From NCBI GenBank assembly GCA_030533235.1, contig JAUNJN010000007.1, positions 40,138 through 72,812 on the forward strand: a stretch of DNA of 32,675 nucleotides. The letters are read 5' to 3'. Below, in pieces: positions 1-8,888 of this stretch. Each line of letters opens with the position of its first letter. The first letter of the stretch is position 1. The DNA is from Eubacteriales bacterium (GTDB lineage Bacteria > Bacillota > Clostridia > Lachnospirales > Lachnospiraceae). The notes under the pieces were generated by a model. That model was not told the DNA's origin, did no database searches, and saw only the letters and a program-made list of their open reading frames with translations. Made by a program: the position numbers and the translations under genes.

Positions 1-855
1 TTTGGCGGTGGAGCAAGACAGCGTCAGTCAAATGGCCCGATTAAGGGGGCAAACATTAAGACAACTGTTCGTGTATCTTTTGAGGAAGCGGTCTTTGGTA
101 CACAGGAGGAGTTAGAACTGCCGCTTAAGGATGAATGTACGGTGTGTAAGGGTTCCGGTGCACAGCCGGGACATCAGCCGGAAACATGTCCGAAGTGTGC
201 AGGTAAGGGGCAGGTTGTATATACGCAGCAATCCTTATTTGGTATGGCAAGAACCGTTCAGAGTTGTCCGGATTGTGGCGGTTCAGGTAAGATTATCCGT
301 AACAAATGTAGTAATTGTGCCGGTACAGGATATGTGAAGAGTAAAAAGAAAATTCAGGTTGCAGTTCCTGCCGGTATTGATAACGGACAAAGTATTCGTA
401 TTCGTGCAAAGGGTGAGCCGGGTATTAATGGTGGCGAGAGAGGCGACTTACTCGTTACAGTATTGGTAGATAGACACCCAACTTTCCAAAGACAGGAGTA
501 TGATATATATTCATCAGAACCAATCAGCTTTACACAGGCTGCGCTTGGTGGACGAGTGACCATTAATACGATTGACGGGCCTTATGATCTTGATATTAAG
601 CCGGGGACTCAGACCGATACAAGAGTTAAATTAAAGGGTAAGGGTGTTCCTACGCTTCGTAACAAGAATGTTCGAGGTGATCATTATGTAACGCTTGTTG
701 TGCAGGTTCCGGACAAATTGACAGAAGAGCAGAAGTCTATTCTGAATCAGTATGCAAATACAACAGGTGTGAATGCAAGATCTTCAACTGATTCAGCCGG
801 TGGTTTTTCCTTCGGAGATCACAAGAAGAAAAAGGGATTTAAGAAAGGATTTTAA
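1..855 (+). CDS. dnaJ: Chaperone protein DnaJ, 5'-truncated by the window edge
   Basis: Hsp40 co-chaperone that delivers unfolded substrates to DnaK and stimulates its ATPase in the cytoplasm. The frame is open from base 1, so the J domain and most of the Gly/Phe linker lie outside the window. Visible are four CxxCxGxG zinc-binding repeats at codons 46-53 (CTVCKGSG), 63-70 (CPKCAGKG), 89-96 (CPDCGGSG) and 103-110 (CSNCAGTG), which make two zinc centres. The two beta-sandwich substrate-binding domains follow, and the tail is rich in glycine and lysine ([11 protein letters not shown]). A GTG at 142 lies inside the first zinc repeat and is not the start. prmA begins 6 bases downstream, the order of the Bacillus dnaK operon, so grpE and dnaK probably lie just to the left. 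Identification is very secure. Confidence 0.97.
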   Translation, partial: FGGGARQRQSNGPIKGANIKTTVRVSFEEAVFGTQEELELPLKDECTVCKGSGAQPGHQPETCPKCAGKGQVVYTQQSLFGMARTVQSCPDCGGSGKIIRNKCSNCAGTGYVKSKKKIQVAVPAGIDNGQSIRIRAKGEPGINGGERGDLLVTVLVDRHPTFQRQEYDIYSSEPISFTQAALGGRVTINTIDGPYDLDIKPGTQTDTRVKLKGKGVPTLRNKNVRGDHYVTLVVQVPDKLTEEQKSILNQYANTTGVNARSSTDSAGGFSFGDHKKKKGFKKGF

Positions 856-861
856 TCAAAT

Positions 862-1866
862 ATGGAGTGGACAAAACTTACGATTGATACAACTGTGGAA
901 GCAGTTGATATACTGAGTGCGTTTCTAAATGAGTTAGGCATTGAAGGTATTGAGATTTGTGATCATGTTCCACTTACCGAAGAAGAAAAACAGGAAATGT
1001 ATGTTGATATTCCGCTTATCGAGGGAGATAATGACGGATTAGCACAGATTTCCTGCTATATTGATGATAGTTTTGATTATGATACGTTAAGGGCGGATAT
1101 AGCTTGCGAGCTTACCCGCCTTGAAGCGTTTATTCCGGTAGGTTCAAAAAAGATTACAATAGGAAAGACAGAAGATAAGGATTGGGTAAATAATTGGAAA
1201 CAATTTTTCAAGCCATTTCGTCTGTATGATAACATTGTTATTAAACCGACATGGGAAACCGTATCGGATTTACAGGACGGTGATATGGTGGTAGAAATTG
1301 ATCCTGGAATTGCATTTGGTACAGGCTCCCATGAGACAACCAAACTTTGCATCGGTCAGCTGAAAAAGTATCTGAAACCCGGAGATAAGGTTTTTGATGT
1401 CGGGTGCGGAAGTGGTATATTATCCATTGTAAGTTCCATGCTTGGTGCAGGTTTTGTACATGGTACGGATATTGATGAAATTGCAGTTCGTTCCAGTGAG
1501 GAAAATGCCAAACTGAATCACTTGGGCAGTGATAAAATAAAGTTTTCATGCGGAAATCTGTTAGAGGATAATTATATCGGTAAAGGTACAACCTTTGAAC
1601 TTGATAAGAATGTAATTAAGGAGTCAAAACTCCTTGTTATTAACGAGCAATATGATATTGTAGTTGCTAATATTTTAGCTGATGTGATTATTCCTTTGTC
1701 TGCTGTTGTAAAACCGTATATGAAGCCGGATGGATTGTTTATTACTTCCGGAATCATTGCAGATAAAGAAGCGGATGTAAAGAAAGCTATGCAGGAAAAT
1801 GGATTGAAAGTGATTGATGTAGTTCAGATGAATGATTGGGTTTCCGTAATAGCAAAACAAGCGTAA
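862..1866 (+). CDS. prmA: Ribosomal protein L11 methyltransferase
   Basis: SAM-dependent enzyme that methylates lysines and the N-terminus of ribosomal protein L11. The N-terminal substrate-recognition domain is followed by the family signature DPGIAFGTGSHETT at residues 147-160, the SAM-binding loop DVGCGSGIL at 179-187 and VVANIL near 267-272. The conserved tryptophan segment DWVNNWKQFFKPF precedes the signature. At 334 residues it is longer than the E. coli protein (293). Much of the excess is a roughly 20-residue charged insertion around 235-257, just before the VVANIL strand. The start lies 6 bases after dnaJ, with a purine-rich ribosome site (aagaaaggat) inside the dnaJ end. The dnaJ-prmA-rsmE order is conserved in Firmicutes. 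Confidence 0.96.
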   Translation: MEWTKLTIDTTVEAVDILSAFLNELGIEGIEICDHVPLTEEEKQEMYVDIPLIEGDNDGLAQISCYIDDSFDYDTLRADIACELTRLEAFIPVGSKKITIGKTEDKDWVNNWKQFFKPFRLYDNIVIKPTWETVSDLQDGDMVVEIDPGIAFGTGSHETTKLCIGQLKKYLKPGDKVFDVGCGSGILSIVSSMLGAGFVHGTDIDEIAVRSSEENAKLNHLGSDKIKFSCGNLLEDNYIGKGTTFELDKNVIKESKLLVINEQYDIVVANILADVIIPLSAVVKPYMKPDGLFITSGIIADKEADVKKAMQENGLKVIDVVQMNDWVSVIAKQA

Positions 1867-1880
1867 ATAAGGAGTTCAAT

Positions 1881-2633
1881 ATGCCTCGATTTTATGTGGA
1901 TTCCGGTATCGGTTTTGATAAATCGATCACAATTACCGGAGCTGATGTTAATCATATTAAAAATGTTCTGCGATTAAAGTGTGGAGACAAAATAACAATC
2001 GGAGACGGAATGGGCAAGGATTATCTTTGCAAAATATGTGAGATCGGTAATGATTGTGTTGTTGCCGATATTGAAGATGTATTTGCAAATGCAACAGAGC
2101 TTCCGGTTCGCATCACGTTATTTCAAGGTATGCCAAAGTCAGATAAGATGGAGTTTATTATTCAAAAAGCGATTGAGCTTGGTGTTACGGAAATTGTGCC
2201 GGTTATGACCAAACGGACGGTCGTAAAGATAGATGAAAAAAAAGAACAAAAAAAACTCGAACGATTTCAGGCAATTGCAATGTCTGCAGCAAAGCAATCA
2301 GGGAGAGGTATTGTTCCGAAGGTAAAAGAATTTATGACATTCAAACAGGCACTTTCCTATGCAAAAAATCTTGATATGAATATCATTCCATATGAAGATG
2401 CAAGAGGAATTGGTTATGCAAAAGAAGTAATCGGTTCAGTTGCAAAAAATAAGTCCTTGGGTATTTTTATCGGACCTGAAGGCGGTTTTGCAAAAGAAGA
2501 GGTTGACTTTGCTATGTCACTTGGTGCAAAATGTATTACGCTTGGCAATCGAATTCTCCGGACAGAGACTGCAGGCATGGCAATTTTATCAATTCTCATG
2601 TTTGAACTTGAGAGTTCGATGGCAAAGGAATAA
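1881..2633 (+). CDS. rsmE: 16S rRNA (uracil-1498-N3)-methyltransferase
   Basis: SPOUT-class methyltransferase making m3U1498 in helix 44 of 16S rRNA. The N-terminal part (MPRFYVDSG) is a PUA-like RNA-binding domain. The C-terminal knotted domain carries GPEGGF at residues 198-203 and LGNRILRTETAGMAIL, the trefoil-knot SAM-binding loops. The frame is also open from an ATG at 1836 inside prmA. I place the start at 1881 because AAGGAG at 1869-1874 sits 6 bases upstream and because MPRFYV is where the family normally begins. That gives 250 residues, the normal length. It is probably co-transcribed with dnaJ and prmA. Confidence 0.95.
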   Translation: MPRFYVDSGIGFDKSITITGADVNHIKNVLRLKCGDKITIGDGMGKDYLCKICEIGNDCVVADIEDVFANATELPVRITLFQGMPKSDKMEFIIQKAIELGVTEIVPVMTKRTVVKIDEKKEQKKLERFQAIAMSAAKQSGRGIVPKVKEFMTFKQALSYAKNLDMNIIPYEDARGIGYAKEVIGSVAKNKSLGIFIGPEGGFAKEEVDFAMSLGAKCITLGNRILRTETAGMAILSILMFELESSMAKE

Positions 2634-2656
2634 AACAGTAAAAGGATATTATATTC

Positions 2657-3799
2657 ATGGAAGCATATTTTGATAATGCAGCGACGACTGTCGTCTTTCC
2701 GGAAGTACGAGAGCTGATGGTAAAAATAATGGAGGAGGATTATGGAAATCCATCCTCTTTGCATATGAAAGGTGTCAAGGCCGAACAATATATTAAGGAT
2801 GCACGGTCGCAAATTGCAAATGAAATAAAATGCATGGAAAAGGAACTGATTTTTACATCCGGCGGAACAGAGTCCAATAATCTTGCAATTATTGGTGCGG
2901 CTTATGCAAAAAAGAGAGCAGGAAAGCATATTATTACATCTGAAATAGAACATGCTTCCGTGTCTGCCACGATGGATTTTTTGGAAAAAGAAGGATTTGA
3001 AATAACGTACATTGGTGTCAATGAAAACGGTCAGTTTCATTTAGAGGAGTTAAAACAATCACTTCGAAAGGATACGATTTTAGTTTCAACAATGTATGTA
3101 AATAATGAAATTGGAACTATAGAGCCGATTTTGGAAATCGGTAAAATCGTAAAGGATTTTAATCCGGCGATAATATTTCATGTGGATGCGGTTCAGGCAT
3201 TCGGTAAGCTTCGATTTTCGCCAAAAAAACTTGGTGTTGATTTGATGAGCTTCAGTGGACATAAGATTCATGGACCAAAGGGATCCGGTGCCTTATACAT
3301 AAAGGATAAGACATTGCTTTGCCCGATTATACATGGAGGCGGACAGCAAAAGGGAATGCGATCCGGGACAGAAAATGTTGCTGCCATTGCGGGTATGGGA
3401 CTTGCTGCCAAATTGATGTATGAGCATCACGAGGATAAAATTTCCGGAATGAAAGCGCTAAAACAATACTTTATTGATAAAGTGACCGAATTTCCGGAAG
3501 TATATAATAATTCAGGAGATGCACCGCATATTGCAAGTATTAGCTTTATGGGCGTTCGAAGTGAGGTTATGCTTCATGCACTTGAAGAACAAGAGATTTA
3601 TGTCTCTGCCGGTTCTGCATGTTCATCCAATCATCCGCAGGTTAGCAGTGTTTTAAAATCAATCGGATTATCAAAGGAACGCTTGGAATCGACGCTTCGT
3701 TTCAGTTTTTGCGAATATAATACAACCGAGCAGGTGGATTATGTGATTTCAGTTATTGATAAGTTGCTTCCGATGCTTCGAAAATATGTTAGAAAATAA
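2657..3799 (+). CDS. Cysteine desulfurase, NifS/IscS-like, probably serving ThiI
   Basis: PLP enzyme that converts L-cysteine to alanine and passes the sulfur on as a protein persulfide. Visible are TSGGTESNN (68-76), the PLP-stacking His99 in EHAS, Asp177 in VDAVQ, Lys203 in SFSGHKIHGPKG as the Schiff-base lysine, and Cys322 in SAGSACSS as the sulfur-carrying cysteine. Length (380) is normal for the family. It lies directly before thiI, with 36 bases between them, as in the nifZ-thiI pair of Bacillus subtilis. That context suggests a dedicated sulfur donor for tRNA 4-thiouridine, and possibly thiazole synthesis, rather than a general iron-sulfur cluster enzyme. The function is clear; the partner assignment is inference. 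Confidence 0.93.
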   Translation: MEAYFDNAATTVVFPEVRELMVKIMEEDYGNPSSLHMKGVKAEQYIKDARSQIANEIKCMEKELIFTSGGTESNNLAIIGAAYAKKRAGKHIITSEIEHASVSATMDFLEKEGFEITYIGVNENGQFHLEELKQSLRKDTILVSTMYVNNEIGTIEPILEIGKIVKDFNPAIIFHVDAVQAFGKLRFSPKKLGVDLMSFSGHKIHGPKGSGALYIKDKTLLCPIIHGGGQQKGMRSGTENVAAIAGMGLAAKLMYEHHEDKISGMKALKQYFIDKVTEFPEVYNNSGDAPHIASISFMGVRSEVMLHALEEQEIYVSAGSACSSNHPQVSSVLKSIGLSKERLESTLRFSFCEYNTTEQVDYVISVIDKLLPMLRKYVRK

Positions 3800-3835
3800 C
3801 GATATCAAAAATGTTCTTTTAGAAAGAGGATAAAT

Positions 3836-5017
3836 ATGGAATATAAAATATTTTTAATTAAATATGCGGAGATAGGCACCAAAGGGAAAAATCGTTATGT
3901 GTTCGAAGAGGTTATGTGTAAACGCATGCGTTCACGTTTAAAGCCTCTTGGCAAATTTGAGGTTCGAAGAGAGTATGGTCGTATTTTTGTTGAGGCATTG
4001 TCTGAATACGATTTTGATGAGGTCATTGAAGCGCTGGGAACTGTGTTTGGTATTGTTGGAATCTGTCCGGTATGCGTCGTAGAGGATGTCACCTATGACG
4101 CAATCTCAAAGGCAGTTTGCGAGTATATTGAAAGTGAATATCCAAAACATGATTTTACATTCAAGGTAAATGCGAGACGAAACAATAAGCAATTTCCGAA
4201 AACATCGATGGAACTGAATTGTGATCTGGGTGCAGATTTGTTGAATCGATTTCCGACGCTTACGGTTGATGTGCATAAACCGGATGTGTTACTTCAGGTT
4301 GAAGTTCGAAATGTTGTATACATTTATTCTCATACAATAAAGGGACCGGGTGGACTTCCGGTCGGTACAAACGGAAAGGGCATGGCACTTTTGTCCGGCG
4401 GAATCGACAGCCCTGTAGCGGCATATATGATTGCAAAGCGTGGGGTTTTAGTGGAAGCAGTTTATTTTCATGCACCGCCATATACGAGTGAACGTGCAAA
4501 ACAGAAGGTCGTTGATCTTGCAAAGCTTGTTTCAAAATATGCAGGTGCAATCAAACTTCATATTGTAAACTTTACAGATGTTCAGCTTGCAATATATGAT
4601 AATTGTCCGCATGACGAATTGACGATTATTATGAAGCGTATTATGTATAAGATGGCTCAGGAACTTGCGCTTGCAAATGATTGTCAATGTATTATTACAG
4701 GTGAGAGTATCGGTCAGGTCTCAAGCCAGACGACACAGAGCCTGTATGTTATAGATCAGGCGGCAGATAAGTTGCCGGTATTTCGGCCGTGTATTGGTAT
4801 GGATAAGCAGGAAATCATTGATATTTCCGAACAGATTGGAACGTATGAGACATCGATACTTCCTTATGAAGATTGTTGTACAACATTTGTTGCAAAGCAT
4901 CCGGTTACACGACCGGCGCTTGATACCATTGAGAAATCAGAACAGGCGCTTGTTGGTAAGATAGAGGATTTGTATCGAAAGGCAATGGAAAATATAGAAA
5001 CAATAAATTGTTGGTAA
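3836..5017 (+). CDS. thiI: tRNA 4-thiouridine synthase ThiI, rhodanese-less form
   Basis: Makes 4-thiouridine at position 8 of tRNA by adenylating the uridine and inserting sulfur; in some bacteria it also supports thiamine thiazole synthesis. The N-terminal ferredoxin-like and THUMP domains (about 1-165) bind tRNA. The adenylating PP-loop is SGGIDSP at 187-193, and GESIGQVSSQT (289-299) lines the active site. The protein ends at 393 residues and lacks the C-terminal rhodanese domain of E. coli ThiI (482 residues), as in Bacillus. Sulfur therefore probably comes directly from the upstream desulfurase. A hairpin terminator at 5029-5074 closes this operon. Confidence 0.95.
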   Translation: MEYKIFLIKYAEIGTKGKNRYVFEEVMCKRMRSRLKPLGKFEVRREYGRIFVEALSEYDFDEVIEALGTVFGIVGICPVCVVEDVTYDAISKAVCEYIESEYPKHDFTFKVNARRNNKQFPKTSMELNCDLGADLLNRFPTLTVDVHKPDVLLQVEVRNVVYIYSHTIKGPGGLPVGTNGKGMALLSGGIDSPVAAYMIAKRGVLVEAVYFHAPPYTSERAKQKVVDLAKLVSKYAGAIKLHIVNFTDVQLAIYDNCPHDELTIIMKRIMYKMAQELALANDCQCIITGESIGQVSSQTTQSLYVIDQAADKLPVFRPCIGMDKQEIIDISEQIGTYETSILPYEDCCTTFVAKHPVTRPALDTIEKSEQALVGKIEDLYRKAMENIETINCW

Positions 5018-5028
5018 ATAAATTATAG

Positions 5029-5074
5029 ACAGTGGAAAAGATATTAGATTACAATATTTTTTCCACTGTTTTTT
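5029..5074 (+). terminator. Intrinsic terminator after thiI, overlapping the 3' end of the GGDEF gene
   Basis: Perfect 11-base arms, ACAGTGGAAAA at 5029-5039 and TTTTCCACTGT at 5059-5069, are followed by a run of six T to 5074. The loop is long (19 bases). The right arm lies inside the last codons of the oppositely oriented diguanylate cyclase gene, so one segment serves as coding sequence and terminator. On the minus strand no T run follows the stem, so it looks one-directional. Confidence 0.8.
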
Positions 5075-6102
5075 CCTTGATATAACCGGTTGTCCGCAAG
5101 CTTGAACAGATCATCATAGTTGTCAGCTTCATCGGAGGATGCAACACCAAAGGTCATAGTAATATGCAGAATTTCATCATTATATTGAATTTCTGTGTTA
5201 GCAATATTGATACGGATACGTTCTGTGATCGTATGGGCATCTTTTTGGGAAATGTTTTTTAGAACAAAAAGAAATTCCTCGCCACCCCATCTGCACACAT
5301 AGTCATCCTTTCTTGTGGATAAAAGAAATTTCTGCGCTATGTTTTTTAAAACAACATCCCCGCATTCGTGACCGTATGTATCGTTAAATTGTTTAAAATT
5401 GTCAATATCACAAATGACAAGAGAAAATGTCTGGTTCGGTTTTTTGTATGCCTGAAACAAAGAGATGACAGAATCCATCATTGAACGTCGATTCCGAAGG
5501 CATGTTAAGGCGTCGGTGTTTGCCAGATCATCAAGCTCTTTGTTTTTGTTTTCAATGGAATGATATGCATTTTCGGCTTCTATCATGAAAGCAACAGAAG
5601 AAAACACGACTGCAACAAAGATAACAAAAATATTGATTACATAGACAAACGGTTTTTGCCTGTTTAAGGATTCTGAACTATAGAGTGGTTGCTGTGTGTG
5701 TGAAATAATATAACATACTGTATACAGGATAAAGGACAATCCGGCAAGCATTGTCGCAATTAATTTGTATTTTTTATCTTTTGTTGAATACAAAAGCTGA
5801 TAACCAATCGGAACGATTGCAACGAAATATAATGGGAAACCGAATCCATCGCCCAAAACCAATACACATACGAAGGAGTGTATGATGATTTCGAAATAAC
5901 CCATGTAAAATACAATACGTTGATTATATTTTAGCAATAGGAAAGAAAGTGTATATACAAGAATACTCCAGAAATTAAATAAGACTAACGGAGTAATATG
6001 ATTAAACAAAGCAAATCCGATAATCATGATGTGAATTAAGAAGCATAGGATGATAAATGCTTTGTATTTTTGTCTGGATGTAATTGCCGATGGCAGATTC
6101 AT
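5044..6102 (-). CDS. Membrane diguanylate cyclase (GGDEF domain)
   Basis: Predicted to make cyclic di-GMP from two GTP at the inner face of the membrane. The first about 175 residues hold six hydrophobic helices (near 13-34, 38-58, 63-83, 89-105, 114-135, 152-174), with no recognisable PAS, HAMP or cache sensor. A short linker (about 176-192) leads to the GGDEF domain. The active-site motif is GGEEF at 273-277, a catalytically competent variant. RKDD at 264-267 lies exactly five residues before it and fits the RxxD inhibitory site, so product feedback is likely. The ATG at 6102 is preceded by AGGAGG. It is a single gene on the minus strand, between thiI and the 6284 gene. The input signal is unknown. 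Confidence 0.93.
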   Translation of the reverse strand: MNLPSAITSRQKYKAFIILCFLIHIMIIGFALFNHITPLVLFNFWSILVYTLSFLLLKYNQRIVFYMGYFEIIIHSFVCVLVLGDGFGFPLYFVAIVPIGYQLLYSTKDKKYKLIATMLAGLSFILYTVCYIISHTQQPLYSSESLNRQKPFVYVINIFVIFVAVVFSSVAFMIEAENAYHSIENKNKELDDLANTDALTCLRNRRSMMDSVISLFQAYKKPNQTFSLVICDIDNFKQFNDTYGHECGDVVLKNIAQKFLLSTRKDDYVCRWGGEEFLFVLKNISQKDAHTITERIRINIANTEIQYNDEILHITMTFGVASSDEADNYDDLFKLADNRLYQGKNSGKNIVI

Positions 6103-6151
6103 AAGCGAACCTCCTTTTTACGGTAATGATAGTGAAACTATAACTATATTA

Positions 6152-6157
6152 AGTATA
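6152..6157 (-). promoter_or_regulatory. Extended -10 promoter candidate for the diguanylate cyclase gene
   Basis: Read on the minus strand, TGGTATACT gives a -10 (TATACT) with the TGn extension; the -35 region 17 bases upstream (TTCCAT) is poor. It lies about 50 bases before the ATG at 6102. Moderate support from sequence alone. Confidence 0.5.
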
Positions 6158-6242
6158 CCATATTATTCATATACATGGAAGATGTCAGGGTTGTAAATTA
6201 TCAAGTGCTTTTATGGATAAGTGTATTATTTATTGCTTATAC

Positions 6243-6248
6243 TATAAT
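6243..6248 (+). promoter_or_regulatory. -10 candidate for the small helical protein gene and tex
   Basis: A perfect TATAAT lies 36 bases before the ATG at 6284, in the divergent gap after the diguanylate cyclase gene. No good -35 is visible at 16-18 bases, so this is tentative. Confidence 0.4.
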
Positions 6249-6283
6249 CGTAAGAAAAAAGATAGAATAAGGAGTAGCATATT

Positions 6284-6718
6284 ATGGTTGAAAATGATAC
6301 AATTCGTTTGTTGCGTGAATGTAATGCAGGTGTAAAGATGGGAATTACCAGTCTGGAGGAAATGATTCCGGAAGTAAACAATCAGCAACTTAAAACAGTT
6401 CTTGAAAAGCATCTTGACACGAGCAGAGAAATTATGAATCAGACATATGACAGATTATCCGATTGCGGTGATGACGGAAAGGAACCCAATAAACTGGCAA
6501 AGGGAATGTCATGGATGAAGACAAATATGAAACTTGCAATGGAGCATTCAGACAGTACAATTGCAGACTTAGTTACAGATGGTTGTGATATGGGAATCAA
6601 GTCACTTCAAAGATATGTAAATATGTATCAGGCTGCAGATGATTCATCAAAGCAGCTTGCAAAACGCCTGATGGATGCTGAGGCACATTTACGTGATTCA
6701 ATGCGACAATATTTATAG
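6284..6718 (+). CDS. Conserved-type hypothetical helical protein, possible four-helix bundle
   Basis: I do not recognise a named family. The 144-residue product is acidic, soluble and almost entirely helix-forming, with no signal peptide or membrane segment. Proline and glycine fall mainly around residues 60-74, which would divide it into two helical hairpins, as in a four-helix bundle. Glutamate and histidine occur close together on the helices (EKH at 41-43, EHSD near 87, EAH near 133), so a ferritin-like or other metal-binding bundle is possible, but I do not see a complete ExxH pair. AAGGAG precedes the ATG. tex starts 20 bases downstream with no terminator between, so the two are probably co-transcribed. 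Confidence 0.75.
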   Translation: MVENDTIRLLRECNAGVKMGITSLEEMIPEVNNQQLKTVLEKHLDTSREIMNQTYDRLSDCGDDGKEPNKLAKGMSWMKTNMKLAMEHSDSTIADLVTDGCDMGIKSLQRYVNMYQAADDSSKQLAKRLMDAEAHLRDSMRQYL

Positions 6719-6738
6719 AAAGAAACAGAGGTATCAAA

Positions 6739-8880
6739 ATGAATATTCCAAAGATAATTGCAGATGAACTGAATATCAAGGTCTGGCAAGTGGAAAAAAC
6801 AATTTTACTCATTGATGAGGGAAATACAATTCCGTTTATATCCAGATATCGTAAAGAGCACACAGGATCGTTGAATGATGAACAATTGCGTAATCTTTCG
6901 GAACGTCTTATCTATTTGCGTAATCTGGATGAGAAAAAGAAACAAGTTCTTGCTACAATTGAGGAACAGGGTAAGTTGACGGATGAATTAAAATCGCAAA
7001 TTGAAGATGCTATGACGATGGTTGCGGTAGAAGATTTGTATCGTCCGTATCGCCCAAAACGTCGGACACGTGCAACGATTGCAAAAGAAAAGGGATTGGA
7101 AGGTCTTGCAAATATTATTCAGTTGCAGATGACAAAAAACACAATTGAAAAAGAAGCTGAAGCATATATTTCTGAGGAACATGAGGTAGCTACTGTTGAT
7201 GATGCACTTTCCGGTGCTTTGGATATTTTAGCGGAAAGTTATGCAGATGAGGCCGAGTATCGTACAAAAATACGTGATTTAACAAGAAAGAAAGGCTTTC
7301 TTATATCTACTGCAAAGGATAAGGAAGTAAAATCGGTGTACGAAATGTATTATGACTTTTCAGAATCGATTCAAAAGCTTGTCGGATATCGAATCCTTGC
7401 AATCAATCGTGGAGAGGCTGAGAAAATTCTTACGGTTAAAATTGAGGCACCAACAGAGGAAGTACTTCGTTATCTTGAAAAGAAGATCATTGTAAATTCG
7501 CAACATGACAGCGCGCAATATATCCGTCGTGCAATTGAGGATAGCTATGACAGATTGATTGCACCGTCAATTGAACGTGAAATTCGAAATGAGCTAACAG
7601 AAATGGCAGAAGAAGGTGCGATTAATGTATTTGGTAAAAATTTACATCAATTATTAATGCAGCCTCCTGTGAGCGGACAGGTTGTATTGGGATGGGATCC
7701 GGCATTTCGTACAGGCTGCAAGCTCGCAGTTGTTGATGCGACCGGAAAAGTGCTTGATACGGTTGTGATTTATCCGACTGCACCGCAAAATAAAATTGAA
7801 GAGTCAAAAAAAATACTCAAGACATTGATTGAAAAATATCATATTACATTAATTTCCCTCGGAAACGGGACGGCAAGTCGTGAATCGGAAATCGTGATTG
7901 TGGATTTATTAAGGGAAATTAATGCGGATGTGAAGTATGTTATTGTAAATGAGGCGGGAGCATCTGTATATTCTGCAAGTAAGCTCGCTACAGAAGAATT
8001 TCCGAATTTTGATGTCGGACAGCGTAGTGCTGCTTCCATTGCAAGACGTATACAGGATCCGCTTGCAGAGCTTGTTAAGATTGACCCGAAATCTATTGGT
8101 GTCGGTCAGTATCAGCATGATATGAATCAGAAGAATCTGGGAAATGCTTTATCGGCAGTTGTGGAAGATTGTGTGAATCATGTCGGAGTGGATCTGAATA
8201 CAGCATCTGCATCATTGCTTGAATATGTTGCCGGAATCAACAAAACACTTGCGAAAAATATTGTTGCATACAGAGAGGAAAACGGAAGATTTATAAGCCG
8301 AAAACAGTTGTTGGATGTTCCAAAGCTTGGACCGAAGGCATATGAGCAGTGTGCGGGATTTTTACGTGTGAGAAACGGAGAAGAAGTGTTGGATGCAACC
8401 GGTGTACATCCGGAAAGCTATGCGGCAACGAAAGCATTGATGAAAAAGCTTCAAGTGGGTGATGAGGAACTTCAATGCGGAGGAATGAAACAAATCAGAA
8501 GGTTAATTCCGGATACGTCAAAGATGGCTGTAGAACTTGGACTTGGAGAACCGACATTACTGGATATAATTAAGGAGCTTGAAAAACCGGGCAGAGATCC
8601 TCGTGAAGAAATGCAAAAACCGATTCTTCGCAGTGATGTTTTGGAAATGAAGGATTTGAAAGAGGGCATGGTTTTAAAAGGAACGGTTCGAAACGTAATT
8701 GATTTTGGCGCGTTTGTAGATATTGGGGTTCATCAGGACGGTCTTGTACATATCTCAAAAATGACCAATCGATATATTAAGCACCCGCTCGAGGTTGTAT
8801 CGGTGGGAGATATTGTAGATGTAACCGTACTTAACGTGGATATGGATAAGAAACGAATTCAGCTTTCCATGATAGGATAA
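6739..8880 (+). CDS. tex: Tex-family RNA-binding transcription accessory protein
   Basis: Cytoplasmic nucleic-acid-binding protein related to eukaryotic Spt6; its exact bacterial role is not settled. Domains in order: helical Tex N-terminal region (about 1-190), a YqgF/RNase H-like domain beginning VVLGWDPAFRTGCKLAVVD (about 315-440), the conserved GVGQYQHDMNQ segment, helix-hairpin-helix repeats (about 490-560, including LLDVPKLGPKAYEQCAGFLR), and an S1 RNA-binding domain at the C-terminus (about 637-713, VLKGTVRNVIDFGAFVDIG). Length (713) is normal. It is followed by two hairpins ending in a terminator shared with rpmB. Confidence 0.96.
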   Translation: MNIPKIIADELNIKVWQVEKTILLIDEGNTIPFISRYRKEHTGSLNDEQLRNLSERLIYLRNLDEKKKQVLATIEEQGKLTDELKSQIEDAMTMVAVEDLYRPYRPKRRTRATIAKEKGLEGLANIIQLQMTKNTIEKEAEAYISEEHEVATVDDALSGALDILAESYADEAEYRTKIRDLTRKKGFLISTAKDKEVKSVYEMYYDFSESIQKLVGYRILAINRGEAEKILTVKIEAPTEEVLRYLEKKIIVNSQHDSAQYIRRAIEDSYDRLIAPSIEREIRNELTEMAEEGAINVFGKNLHQLLMQPPVSGQVVLGWDPAFRTGCKLAVVDATGKVLDTVVIYPTAPQNKIEESKKILKTLIEKYHITLISLGNGTASRESEIVIVDLLREINADVKYVIVNEAGASVYSASKLATEEFPNFDVGQRSAASIARRIQDPLAELVKIDPKSIGVGQYQHDMNQKNLGNALSAVVEDCVNHVGVDLNTASASLLEYVAGINKTLAKNIVAYREENGRFISRKQLLDVPKLGPKAYEQCAGFLRVRNGEEVLDATGVHPESYAATKALMKKLQVGDEELQCGGMKQIRRLIPDTSKMAVELGLGEPTLLDIIKELEKPGRDPREEMQKPILRSDVLEMKDLKEGMVLKGTVRNVIDFGAFVDIGVHQDGLVHISKMTNRYIKHPLEVVSVGDIVDVTVLNVDMDKKRIQLSMIG

Positions 8881-8888
8881 AAATCGGC

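Noticed and set aside
1836-1880. Earlier in-frame start for rsmE inside prmA
   Set aside because: Would add 15 residues not found in the family; AAGGAG at 1869-1874 clearly serves ATG 1881.
2414-3040. Minus-strand open frame of 208 codons
   Set aside because: Antisense to rsmE and the cysteine desulfurase gene, both secure; translation rich in Cys, Phe and Arg without a domain.
5029-5074. Bidirectional terminator for both thiI and the GGDEF gene
   Set aside because: On the minus strand no T run follows the stem, so only the plus-strand function is supported.
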